Shown: in pieces, positions 22,909-31,920 of the stretch
How the letters are laid out: each line of letters opens with the position of its first letter
Position numbering within the stretch: the stretch's first letter is position 1
Origin: a virus
Reading direction: 5' to 3' (one strand)
Length of the DNA stretch: 64,000 nucleotides
IMG/VR virus record: IMGVR_UViG_3300035670_000082
Span: 36,570 to 100,569 of that record
Program-made: the position numbers and the translations under genes
Notes under the pieces: model-generated
Seen by the model: the letters and a program-made list of their open reading frames with translations, nothing else
The model's database searches: none
Told to the model about the DNA's origin: nothing

Positions 22909-25900
22909 TTAACGCTGAAACAGAACATCGCCAAGCCCTCGTGTCTCAAGGATGCGAATAATGGCGTTGACCCGTTTCCTGATTTGGTCAATTCTCTCCG
23001 CAACCTGTGCAGCGCTTAGAGCCTGTTTGTCACCATACATTGCGCCAAATCGTCGTGCCATTTCTTCAAAATCAATAGCCTTAAGTCTGGGAAGAAGTTC
23101 TCTTCCCAACTCGTTCGCTGCTCCAATATCGCGCGCGCCCATTCCCGCTTTTCTATCCATATCGAAAGTCTCCCAATAATTGCGCAACCCGTCCTCGGTC
23201 ACAGTTCGCCCAGGGCTTGCTCGACCAAAATCAATCGGATATGCGACATCGTTCCCGTTTTCATCTTTAAACACCATTCCATTAAACCCATGTCTGTCGC
23301 CAACATTGAGAACAAAATTCGACAAGACATTCAATAGTCTGTCTTTTTTATTGCCTTTGTGATTATAGACGCCGACAACCATTTTCCCTTCAATCATGTT
23401 TCCACCGAAAGGAATAACAATGGTTCTACTTCCGTTTTTGAGTCCGTCAACACGACCACCTTCGCCTGGTGCTCCTAGCATTGCGGACAATTCGGCGCCC
23501 ATAAGTTCAAACATGTTGGATTCGTCGCCGTTATAGCCATCTGGTGGCTTGATAACGAAACCCTCACCGGTGAGGCGTTTCCCGTCATCCGAAACACGGA
23601 AATGCAACCAAGGTGCTGCCGCACTTCCGCTCCTTAGTCGAACGAACTTTTTCCCTTTAAGTTTGTCTCTGAGTTCCTCGGGTATTTCCATGTCGGAAGC
23701 AGAGAGAGCCTGCGCAAACAAGAAGTGATGATACTTCTTTCGGCGGAATGCGTCGTAGTCGATTCCATCCGCGTTAATCACACCCCTAGTAACCAAGTCG
23801 TTGAACACATCTTCGGTTACGAAATCTCCCCAATCCTGTGAACCGTCATGCGACACTCCCTCAAGTGCATCAAACAGGAATTCGTCTGGAACGTTTCCTA
23901 TTTCACCACCATCTTGCAAATATTTAACGGCTTCATCTTTGGTGTTCATGCCGTTTTCGCCAACTTTCACCGTCTTGCCAACAACGACTCCATTTTTGTC
24001 GACGTCACCGAGTGGGGCAACCACATTGTCACGATTCTTGCGTCGCTTTACAAACATGAATCTGTCAGCGAGTTTTCTTCGACCTTGAGGCTGCGGAGAT
24101 TGCGGCGTTGGCGAAGGGGTCTGTCCAGCCTGCGGAGTCTGCGGCTGGTTTACTGGAGGGTTCGCGATATCTCGCCTGATAATTTCTTCTTGCAATCTTG
24201 CGATTCGTCTTTGATTGCTCGCCAGTTCTTTATCTGCGCGCATGACGACGGCAACATTGTCTACATAGCGGTCTTTGACATCATCAGGAAGAATGTCGTA
24301 TCGCAAACCCGTTGGACTATCCAACCCGTAATCCTGTTTCAACCGCTCAATGTTTGCTGTTGCGTCAGATTTGTCTTTTGTTATTCTTTGTATATTTTGT
24401 TGCTGAGCGGCAAGCAGTGCTCTAAGATTCTGATTGTTTACATCGCCAGGTGGACGACGAATCGCATTATCGACGACATCATCTTGAACTTCATTTTCCC
24501 TGTCTCTGCCTCGCATAAGCACACGGAAAAGTTGTCGCGCTTTTGTCTTGGCGTCGTCCGGAAGTTCTCTGAATGCAGTTGATGCTTCCTCGGTGACCGC
24601 CAATGACGGTGGCGATGGGATATCAGCCTGATTCGGTGGAGTGTTCTCCACGGGTTGCTTCGGTGCATCAGCCGGCTTTTTGCGTTGGCGAGGCTTGCGA
24701 CCTTTCGGTGTGAGACCACCCCCACGTTTACGTTTTTCAATTTCTTGATTAACCAAACGACCACGGTTATTGATATTCCCGTCCGCATCGTAGTATCTGC
24801 CAAAACGTCGTTCAAGTTCTGGTTTGTCATTACCGTCGTAATCTGGTTTACGCCAATATGCGCTCTTCGGGAGACCGTTCTTCGGGAAACGGTTATTCAC
24901 ATTTCGGAATGAACGCGAATCGGGCATACTCTCGCCTTCCGCAAGTTCAATCATTTCCTCATCAAGGTTGATTCGCTCTGACGGCTTAGGTTGTCCGCCT
25001 TGTGGCTTGTCTTTCGGAGTTGGTGGTCGTCGAGTCGCTGACTCAGTTGCGATTTCATCAGAAGCGGCACGTCTACGGTTCCTCTTGCGAGCAGGTCTCT
25101 TGGGCTTTGGTGCTTCCGCTTCTGGTGTTTCCCCGGGCGCTGTTCGTGGTGCGCCGGGTTCTTCTATTTCTCTTCGTACACGTCGGCGTTCAGAAAAACG
25201 CAAATCTCTGTCTCGCTCATCTTCATCGCGTGGCGCCCTGCGTCTCCCACGCTCGTTTCTTTCACGCAACCGCTCATTCCTATTGTCTCGCCTTGCTCTG
25301 TCGTTTTCTTCAGCCTCACGGCGCTTACTCGGATTGCCTCTGATGTTCCACTGTCTGCTGTTCGGGTCGTACTCCCATTGGTCGCCCTCATCGTCCGTCC
25401 AAATACGGTTCTTGCCTTCTGGGTCTGGTGCACCTTTTGGTGATTTCGGGTTGCGTAAATCGTCGCCTTTTACTCTTCGCTCTTTCTTTCTCAGGCGGTC
25501 ATTTTCTAAATCGACTTCAGATGCGGGAACCCAAAAACCCTTTTCTTGTTTTCCTGCACCAATAACGTTCGCATCGGGGTTCGGTACCCATTTATAGGGT
25601 TCTCCGTCGCTACCGATAACAATCTCCCCAGGTTCTCTGCCGTCACGCTTCGGTGCGCCGGGTCTAAGGAAATCGTCAAACAGTCCTTCGTCTTCTTCGT
25701 CGGCAGCCGGTACGCGTGGAGGTCTCCGCTCGCCTGGGCGTGGTCGTCTTTCCTCCCCATCTCGCGGTGCTCGTGGTCTCCGTGGCGGTCTCGGAGCCTC
25801 TGGTGTCGGTTCTGATGCATCAGGTGTTTCTGGAGTCGGTTCAACTATGTCTGCTTCGTCTCGCTCTGCTCGCGGTCTGCGTCGTCCGCGTTCTCCTTCT

Positions 25901-26712
25901 GGTCGCGGGCGACGAGGACGCGGTGTTTCCGCATCTGCGTCACCTCTGTCTGGTCTGCTCGGAACATCAACCGAATCAGCATCAGGGCGCGGTGCAGGTT
26001 GACCCTCACCCCACCAAGGACGATTTCCTTGTTCGTTGTATCTTCGATTGCCTTCCGAAAGAACGCCTCGCCAGCCGCGACCAAGTTGACCTGCAGGTGG
26101 GTCACCTCTCTCTTCTCTTTCCTGCGCTTCACGGAGTCGTCGCTCGCGTCGTTCTTGCCTTCTGCGCTTACGCGCCTCTCGTCTTTCGGCTCTTCCGTCT
26201 AGCGGTCTCCCACCATCATCTAAGACAACAGGGGAAGTCTCTGGAGCGTCCACATCATCAAGGACAACTTCTCTCCCTCGTGGCGGTCGTGCTACTCGGT
26301 CGGTTCCTTCTCCGCCATCCAGGACATCGGCGACACCGCGCAAACGGCGCTCTGCCCGACCTGCTTCCGCGTTCCGCTGAAGCCGTCCAGCCATACGCCT
26401 GTTTCGTCTATCTACTCGTCTGCCCCTACGCCTGTCGTCGAGGCTTTCCAATCTTTCACCAATGTTCGTGATGGAGTTTGCAATACGGCGAGCAACGCCC
26501 CACCCACAGTTTCTTCCAAAACGGTCGGTTATCTGACCTCCGTACCGCGTACCAACAGGACATCTCCAACCGCCACGTCTACCCGTCCCAGGTATTGAAA
26601 GTGTCGGGTCCCACAACGCGCGAACACGCTTCACTTCATAAGCGAACGTGGTTTTATTCAGTTCACTTTGGAAGCGTTGCGCTTTATAGTTGATGAGATT
26701 CTTATTCGTCAT
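22909..26712 (-). CDS. Giant cargo candidate with Cys-x17-Cys module and PI3/4-kinase-like domain
   Basis: 1267 residues. The module at about 25-75 holds YEVKRVRALWDPTLSIPGTG and CPVG...ITDRFGRNC (C51, C69). A long disordered stretch (about 110-560) is rich in Arg, Pro and Glu. A block shared with the next giant protein (SRSFRNVNNRFPKNGLP, about 595-625) follows. The C-terminal 350 residues carry kinase-like motifs: FVIKPP (Lys), FELMGAELSAML, DRHGFN at 1139-1144 and IDFG at 1160-1163, the catalytic loop and metal-binding motif of the PI3/4-kinase fold. It could phosphorylate lipid or protein. Lies inside the head operon, so probably packaged. Confidence 0.7.
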   Translation of the reverse strand: MTNKNLINYKAQRFQSELNKTTFAYEVKRVRALWDPTLSIPGTGRRGGWRCPVGTRYGGQITDRFGRNCGWGVARRIANSITNIGERLESLDDRRRGRRVDRRNRRMAGRLQRNAEAGRAERRLRGVADVLDGGEGTDRVARPPRGREVVLDDVDAPETSPVVLDDGGRPLDGRAERREARKRRRQERRERRLREAQEREERGDPPAGQLGRGWRGVLSEGNRRYNEQGNRPWWGEGQPAPRPDADSVDVPSRPDRGDADAETPRPRRPRPEGERGRRRPRAERDEADIVEPTPETPDASEPTPEAPRPPRRPRAPRDGEERRPRPGERRPPRVPAADEEDEGLFDDFLRPGAPKRDGREPGEIVIGSDGEPYKWVPNPDANVIGAGKQEKGFWVPASEVDLENDRLRKKERRVKGDDLRNPKSPKGAPDPEGKNRIWTDDEGDQWEYDPNSRQWNIRGNPSKRREAEENDRARRDNRNERLRERNERGRRRAPRDEDERDRDLRFSERRRVRREIEEPGAPRTAPGETPEAEAPKPKRPARKRNRRRAASDEIATESATRRPPTPKDKPQGGQPKPSERINLDEEMIELAEGESMPDSRSFRNVNNRFPKNGLPKSAYWRKPDYDGNDKPELERRFGRYYDADGNINNRGRLVNQEIEKRKRGGGLTPKGRKPRQRKKPADAPKQPVENTPPNQADIPSPPSLAVTEEASTAFRELPDDAKTKARQLFRVLMRGRDRENEVQDDVVDNAIRRPPGDVNNQNLRALLAAQQQNIQRITKDKSDATANIERLKQDYGLDSPTGLRYDILPDDVKDRYVDNVAVVMRADKELASNQRRIARLQEEIIRRDIANPPVNQPQTPQAGQTPSPTPQSPQPQGRRKLADRFMFVKRRKNRDNVVAPLGDVDKNGVVVGKTVKVGENGMNTKDEAVKYLQDGGEIGNVPDEFLFDALEGVSHDGSQDWGDFVTEDVFNDLVTRGVINADGIDYDAFRRKKYHHFLFAQALSASDMEIPEELRDKLKGKKFVRLRSGSAAAPWLHFRVSDDGKRLTGEGFVIKPPDGYNGDESNMFELMGAELSAMLGAPGEGGRVDGLKNGSRTIVIPFGGNMIEGKMVVGVYNHKGNKKDRLLNVLSNFVLNVGDRHGFNGMVFKDENGNDVAYPIDFGRASPGRTVTEDGLRNYWETFDMDRKAGMGARDIGAANELGRELLPRLKAIDFEEMARRFGAMYGDKQALSAAQVAERIDQIRKRVNAIIRILETRGLGDVLFQR
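26488..26640 (-). repeat. Cys-x17-Cys module, copy 1
   Basis: Residues about 25-75 of the 22909-26712 protein. C51 and C69 have 17 residues between them, with C-P-V-G at the start and T-D before the second Cys. Nearly identical over 45 residues to copy 2 at 31381-31533. Confidence 0.85.
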
Positions 26713-27055
26713 CGCTCATTTGTTTCTTTGTAGATATAACTTTGAAAGATTTGGTCACTTTGAGTTTTTCGGCAAGTTCCTCATAATCCTCTTCAATAAA
26801 TGAGAAATCGGAACTGTAGTCAATTGACGGACCGACCAATTTTGACAACACATATTCTAAACCATATTTCGAGTTTGAATATGTCGATTTGCCTGCAGAC
26901 TCAGACAAAACATCATAAACAAAGTCCACAATTTTTTTGTTATTGCCCCGCAACTCTATGTTCCCGTTATCATTTTTGGCGATGCATGTATCTGGTTCAT
27001 CTTTGAATGAATAGAAGTAATCATTGTCTAAAACTATTTTTGCAAAATCAGCCAT
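26702..27055 (-). CDS. Small acidic hypothetical protein between two giants
   Basis: 117 residues, acidic, with FAKIVLDNDYFYSFKDEPDTCIAK, then a helix (KKIVDFVYDVLSESAG) and an acidic C-terminus (FIEEDYEELAEKLKV). Overlaps the start of the 22909-26712 gene by 11 bp and follows the 27061-31920 gene. The size, charge and coupling resemble export chaperones or inhibitors that hold an effector inactive, which is only an analogy. Confidence 0.5.
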   Translation of the reverse strand: MADFAKIVLDNDYFYSFKDEPDTCIAKNDNGNIELRGNNKKIVDFVYDVLSESAGKSTYSNSKYGLEYVLSKLVGPSIDYSSDFSFIEEDYEELAEKLKVTKSFKVISTKKQMSDDE

Positions 27056-27060
27056 AACCG

Positions 27061-30000
27061 CTACCTTGTCACCTTGTCGATAATTGCTTGACGTCTACGC
27101 TTTAGGGTATCCAAGAGACCTTTCATCTGGTTGTATAGTCTCTCAGACTTATTTTGCGCGCTTCTTCGTTCTTTCTCGGGCACGTTTTTTATAGCCTGAG
27201 CAACAAAGACATCCAAATCGACATCGAGCATGTTTTCAGTTTTTTCAATCACATTGTCCACGGCTCTTGTCAGGTCGCGAAGTATTCGTTGTTTATTTTC
27301 TGGCGTAGCGGAAGCATATAGACGTTGCATGTCGTCAAGAATTCCGCTGTCGAGTCCAAGATACCCAAATTCGACAAATTGGATTGGGTCGTCGAGAACA
27401 GCGCGACCCGCCCAGCCCAAATCAATTGGGACTATATGAACCTTGTCTTGTCCATCATTTTTAACCCTTTTGAGGAATCCGTTCCATGGATGTCTATCCG
27501 AAACGCCAAGCATATAGTTTGCAAGCCAATGGGTGACACGTCCCGGAAGAGCCTGGTACGGGTCTGCTTCTGCATCGCCAACAGCGAAGTTTTCGACGCC
27601 TTCTCTCATGTCAATTTCATTTCCTTCTGGAATGTCTTTGAACGCGAAGTTAAACATGACATACCGCTGACCTCCTTCTGATTCGCCGTCATATACGGCG
27701 CCGCCATCAATGATGCCCAGGCGGTCTAGATAATTCCACCCAACCACCTCGCCAATATTGTCTCCGGGTTGTGCCGCTTTGAGAACGATGCCATGATTCG
27801 TTCCATAACCGCTTTTATCGCGGAGGACGTATATTCGCGTATCCCCAACTGCTCCACCGTTTCTAGCAAGTTGCCTAAATCGCTTAGATTTATCGCGTTT
27901 CGCTGTGCTTGAGTTCGCTTCAATTGCGTCGTGCCAAAACTCGTGCGGAACTTCATCGAGTGATTCCCCATTCGCGACCCATTTGATTGCATCTTCTTTT
28001 GTGCGTATCTCAGGGTTGTTGACGGGAACATACTCTCCGATTCCTTTTTCGGAGAATTTGATGCCGAATTCGCCCATTTCATTTCTGCGTCGTGGGAATG
28101 CGTTGCCGACAGGACCTCGGTCTTCTGTCCCCAACGCTTTCTGCATTTGTGGTCGTGCGTTCGCTGGTCTGTCGGGGGCATATTTTTTGTCGATTATGAT
28201 TATTCGCTCTGCTCTTTGATTTTTGGGAAGTCGTTCTCTCTCCTCCATCTGTCGCATTCGTGTTCGCTGCTTATCGGAAATGAAAACATACGAACCGTTC
28301 GGGAGTCGATAAACGGCGCCTCCTTCGAAATCGTTTCCTTCATCTAGGACTTGTTTGGCGATGCCGTCTTCGACTTGTTTCCTAAACCAATCCTGCTCGA
28401 CCGCTCCCCTGTCCGCGCCACCGCGCAACATTTCGCTTGTAACATCATTCAGTTCCATTCCACCTTCATCAACAAACAGTTTGTAATCCGACGGAATTCG
28501 CTTCTTCTGCTGTTTTATGACATTTTTGCGCTTCTCGAACCTGTCTAATTCTTCTTCAATCTGACGGACATTTCTTTGCGCCTTAACATATTCGCGGATT
28601 TCATCCATCTTCTCTGAAACTTTTCCGTTGCCAAGACCCCTATCCATGTTTTGTCTAGCGACGTTACGCTTTCTTTGCGCTTCATCCAATTTGTCGCGCC
28701 TACCTTGAATCAACTCGTCGATTTGTGGGTCTATTTGACCTTCATTAACTAGTCTGTCGAACTCTATGCGAGCATCGACATTTCTTTTAATCGGTCCTGC
28801 TTGATTTCGATATTCTTCGAAAATGTTTTTCAGTTCCGCAACTTGCGAATCACTAAGTTTGTCATCGGTTCGACTCACCATCCCGTTAACTTCTTTGACA
28901 ACATCGTCAAATGCTTTAGCGTCGTTTTCTGCCACACCTCCACGACCCTGTCGCTTTTGAAGTTCGTCTTGCACCATCTTCAAACGGGCGCGCTTTTCGA
29001 GAAGAATTGCGTTCCACACTATGAGACGGTCAGCCTCTCTCTGCAAGTCTTGTTTATCTTCTTTCTTTAGTCTCTTGAGTGAGCCTTTACGTTCTTTGAT
29101 TTTTCTTCTGATTCGTGCCAAATCTTCCAACGCTGTACGAACTTTGTCTGCAGCCTGGTCCACGGCGCGGTCAGCGTCCTCTTCGGTTCTGTCCAAAACA
29201 TCATCATCTTGGTCGGCTAGTTTTTCTGCAAATTCTTTTTTCTCGTTTGGGTTCCATCGTTCTTTCTTGTTTCGCTCAATCCGCTCACGAATTGCTTCTC
29301 CAACATCAGCCATATTGACTCGCCCGACATTAGATTCTCTTTGTCGTTGAGTGTCTCGTGTGGGAATTCCGAACTTCTCTGCAAGTGCATCGATAACTCT
29401 GTCGTCCTCGTCTCTAAATCCGATATGGGCTATTGCGTCACCGACACTGATGCCTTCGTTTTCGTCTATTTCCTCAAACTTGACTACCCGTTTAATGTCA
29501 GAATTCTTGGGTTTCTTCGCACCTCGTGGTGGAGACTGAGTCGTCCCACCATTGTCACGCATCCCTTCGAGAATGCCTCTGTTTTCTTTGTTGAATTGCT
29601 TATTCAGGTTTACGCGTCGTTCGTTGGCTGCAATGCGCTCAAACGCTCTCTTGCGTTCAGCAAACTCTTCTGGATTTTGGGGTTTTCTTAACTTTTCAAC
29701 TAGTTTCAAATCTTTTTCTAGTTGTTCAAGCGCTTGTTTAATTTGTTCATCTCGGAGGTTTATTCGCTCTTCTAGTTCGGCGGCGTCCATGTTGCCCATG
29801 TCCAACTGCGCCATCTCTTCTTCAAATTGGTTTCTTTGTTCTGCATCTTCTGCATTCCAATTATCTTTAAATGCTTGGTCGTCTTCGTTGCGGACTTCGT
29901 CGTTGCGCAAACCGATTTGTTTCATCATGCCGTCGTGTGCTTCTGTCCAATCTTTGGCGTCGGCACCAAAGTTCGCGAGATTGTTACGCTCCAACTGTCG

Positions 30001-31920
30001 TTCAATCTCTGCTTCTTCGTCAATCAGTTGTTCAATTCGTTCCCGTGTATCAGGTTGTGCTGGTCTATTGTTGGCGCGCTGATTCTCCAAAATGTCGGCT
30101 ACCTCCGCACGACGCGCCCTCTCATCATCATCGTTCCCGGCACGCTTTGCGAACCTATCCCAAGCGTCAGCAGCATCGAGCACATTCTTCGCCAAATCCT
30201 CTACACGAATATCTTCCCCGTTTTCAAGTTCAACTCGGTCGTCTTTGTCGTATTTGGCGAGACGCGCTGCGAGTCTACGCAGGCTGTCCCTCATTCCTTC
30301 GGCATTGGCAAAACGATTCGGTCCGTCCCCGAGCCAGTTATCTGGAAGGTCATCAATTTTCTTTGCGGCGCCCTCATAGGAAACCGCTTGGATGCTGTTA
30401 TCGAAAACATCTTTCTTGCTGATTTTTCGGGGTCGCTTAGGTGTCGGCTCTTTGTCTGCTACAGGTGGTTTTGCTCTTCCTGCTGGCTTTTTGCGCGGTT
30501 CGCGTCGCTTCTTGTCGGGATTTTTCTTATCCCAAGCACTACGCAAATTCCCTTGGTTAACATCAAACCACTCTTTCTTCGTCAACAAACCAGCACGACC
30601 ACCATCTCGTTGTATCTTCTCTACACGATTTTTGTACTCATCGTATTTTCGGTCGACATAGTCATTGAAAGATTCACCGTCCAGCGGACCTTCGACAACA
30701 CCTTTCGGTCGCTGGCTCGGCTTGCGCTTACCGCGAGGCTGTTTTCGTGGTTCTGGTTTCTTCTTGGGAGCCGCTTGACGCTTACGGAAATCATCTAGAC
30801 GCTGATTTACAAACTTCCCTCTTTGGTTAATCTTGTTTTTATCGTCGTAGTATCTTCCAAAACGCCTTTCGAGTTCCGCTTTGTCGTCACCCGTGTAACT
30901 GTCCCTACGCCAATACGCTTCGTCGGGCAGACCATTCTTCGGGAATCTATTGTTGACATTACGGAAAGAACGGCTGTCGGGTGTACTCTCTCCAGCGGGA
31001 AGTTCAATCGTGTCGTCCAAGTCGATTACACCTGTTCGAGGAGCGCCAGGTTCTTCGATTTCCCGACGCACTCTTCTCAATTCCGAGTCGCGTAAACCCG
31101 CATCCCGAACGTCACTATCGAACACTCTTCTCCGACCGCGTGGCTTCGCAGGCGCTTTCGGTGTTCTTGCTGCTGGTGCTTCTGGCGTTGGCGATGCCGT
31201 ATCTTCGCCGTCAAGAACATCCGCAACAGCCCTCAAACCTCGCTCGGCTGCTCCACCACGAGCATCTCTTTGGAGGCGTCGCATAACTCGCTGATTTCTT
31301 TGTTCGGCTCTGCGCCCCCTGCGCCTATCGTCAACACTTTCTAGTCGTTCACCGATGTTTGTGATTGCGTTGGCTATTCTTCGCGCGACACCCCAACCAC
31401 AATTTCTGCCAAATCTGTCGGTGATTTGTCCACCATATCTAGTGCCTACAGGACATCTCCAACCGCCACGGCGACCCGTCCCCGGAATAGACAAACTTGG
31501 GTCCCAGATTGCGCGAACCCGTTTCACTTCATAATTGAAGGTTGTTTTTGTTTGGTCATACAAGAACGAGCGAGCCTTAAAGTTCACCAAATCTTTAGTG
31601 TTCGATACACCCAAATCGCTGATTTTGATTGCAGAAAAATCCATGCTCTTCAAAGAAGGCACATCGGTGTTCGCGAACTCCTTGATTTTTTTGTTTGTGT
31701 CACGAGTTACGGCAACAGGTCCCTCAATGGCGAAATCTTGGTCTAGTGCATCGTCGAGTTGTCGTTTGGTTATCGGCTTGTTTTTGAACACACTTTCAAG
31801 AACATCAGATACATCGTCGGCATCATCGGAAATGGGTTGGAATTCCGTCCCACCCGGTTGAACGGTGACAAGCATGTACGGCTTTCCGCCGTCACGACGA
31901 ACGAAAAATACTTTCTTCAT
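27061..31920 (-). CDS. Giant cargo candidate (1619 aa) with Cys-x17-Cys module, coiled coils and PI3/4-kinase-like domain
   Basis: The largest gene here. Residues 1-75 are a domain shared with the 21236-22588 protein. The module at 130-180 has C156 and C174 in the same context as in the 22909-26712 protein. SRSFRNVNNRFPKNGLP (about 316-332) is also shared. About 480-1250 is highly charged and helical (EEMAQLDMGNMDAAELEERI, RRKIKERKGSLKRLKKEDKQ and similar), likely coiled coil. The C-terminus has GIVLKAA (Lys), GEVVGWNYLDRLGI, DRHPWN at 1475-1480 and IDLG at 1499-1502: a PI3/4-kinase-like catalytic core. ATGA overlap with the previous gene. Probably a virion protein; the substrate is unknown. 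Confidence 0.7.
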   Translation of the reverse strand: MKKVFFVRRDGGKPYMLVTVQPGGTEFQPISDDADDVSDVLESVFKNKPITKRQLDDALDQDFAIEGPVAVTRDTNKKIKEFANTDVPSLKSMDFSAIKISDLGVSNTKDLVNFKARSFLYDQTKTTFNYEVKRVRAIWDPSLSIPGTGRRGGWRCPVGTRYGGQITDRFGRNCGWGVARRIANAITNIGERLESVDDRRRGRRAEQRNQRVMRRLQRDARGGAAERGLRAVADVLDGEDTASPTPEAPAARTPKAPAKPRGRRRVFDSDVRDAGLRDSELRRVRREIEEPGAPRTGVIDLDDTIELPAGESTPDSRSFRNVNNRFPKNGLPDEAYWRRDSYTGDDKAELERRFGRYYDDKNKINQRGKFVNQRLDDFRKRQAAPKKKPEPRKQPRGKRKPSQRPKGVVEGPLDGESFNDYVDRKYDEYKNRVEKIQRDGGRAGLLTKKEWFDVNQGNLRSAWDKKNPDKKRREPRKKPAGRAKPPVADKEPTPKRPRKISKKDVFDNSIQAVSYEGAAKKIDDLPDNWLGDGPNRFANAEGMRDSLRRLAARLAKYDKDDRVELENGEDIRVEDLAKNVLDAADAWDRFAKRAGNDDDERARRAEVADILENQRANNRPAQPDTRERIEQLIDEEAEIERQLERNNLANFGADAKDWTEAHDGMMKQIGLRNDEVRNEDDQAFKDNWNAEDAEQRNQFEEEMAQLDMGNMDAAELEERINLRDEQIKQALEQLEKDLKLVEKLRKPQNPEEFAERKRAFERIAANERRVNLNKQFNKENRGILEGMRDNGGTTQSPPRGAKKPKNSDIKRVVKFEEIDENEGISVGDAIAHIGFRDEDDRVIDALAEKFGIPTRDTQRQRESNVGRVNMADVGEAIRERIERNKKERWNPNEKKEFAEKLADQDDDVLDRTEEDADRAVDQAADKVRTALEDLARIRRKIKERKGSLKRLKKEDKQDLQREADRLIVWNAILLEKRARLKMVQDELQKRQGRGGVAENDAKAFDDVVKEVNGMVSRTDDKLSDSQVAELKNIFEEYRNQAGPIKRNVDARIEFDRLVNEGQIDPQIDELIQGRRDKLDEAQRKRNVARQNMDRGLGNGKVSEKMDEIREYVKAQRNVRQIEEELDRFEKRKNVIKQQKKRIPSDYKLFVDEGGMELNDVTSEMLRGGADRGAVEQDWFRKQVEDGIAKQVLDEGNDFEGGAVYRLPNGSYVFISDKQRTRMRQMEERERLPKNQRAERIIIIDKKYAPDRPANARPQMQKALGTEDRGPVGNAFPRRRNEMGEFGIKFSEKGIGEYVPVNNPEIRTKEDAIKWVANGESLDEVPHEFWHDAIEANSSTAKRDKSKRFRQLARNGGAVGDTRIYVLRDKSGYGTNHGIVLKAAQPGDNIGEVVGWNYLDRLGIIDGGAVYDGESEGGQRYVMFNFAFKDIPEGNEIDMREGVENFAVGDAEADPYQALPGRVTHWLANYMLGVSDRHPWNGFLKRVKNDGQDKVHIVPIDLGWAGRAVLDDPIQFVEFGYLGLDSGILDDMQRLYASATPENKQRILRDLTRAVDNVIEKTENMLDVDLDVFVAQAIKNVPEKERRSAQNKSERLYNQMKGLLDTLKRRRQAIIDKVTR
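31381..31533 (-). repeat. Cys-x17-Cys module, copy 2
   Basis: Residues about 130-180 of the 27061-31920 protein, C156/C174. The stretch from YEVKRVRA to GWGVARRIAN is almost the same as in copy 1, so the module was duplicated or exchanged fairly recently. Confidence 0.85.

Noticed and set aside
25716-26471. Plus-strand frame of 251 codons opposite the giant 22909 gene
   Set aside because: Opposite an Arg/Pro-rich disordered region; the composition explains the open frame and no start site is visible.
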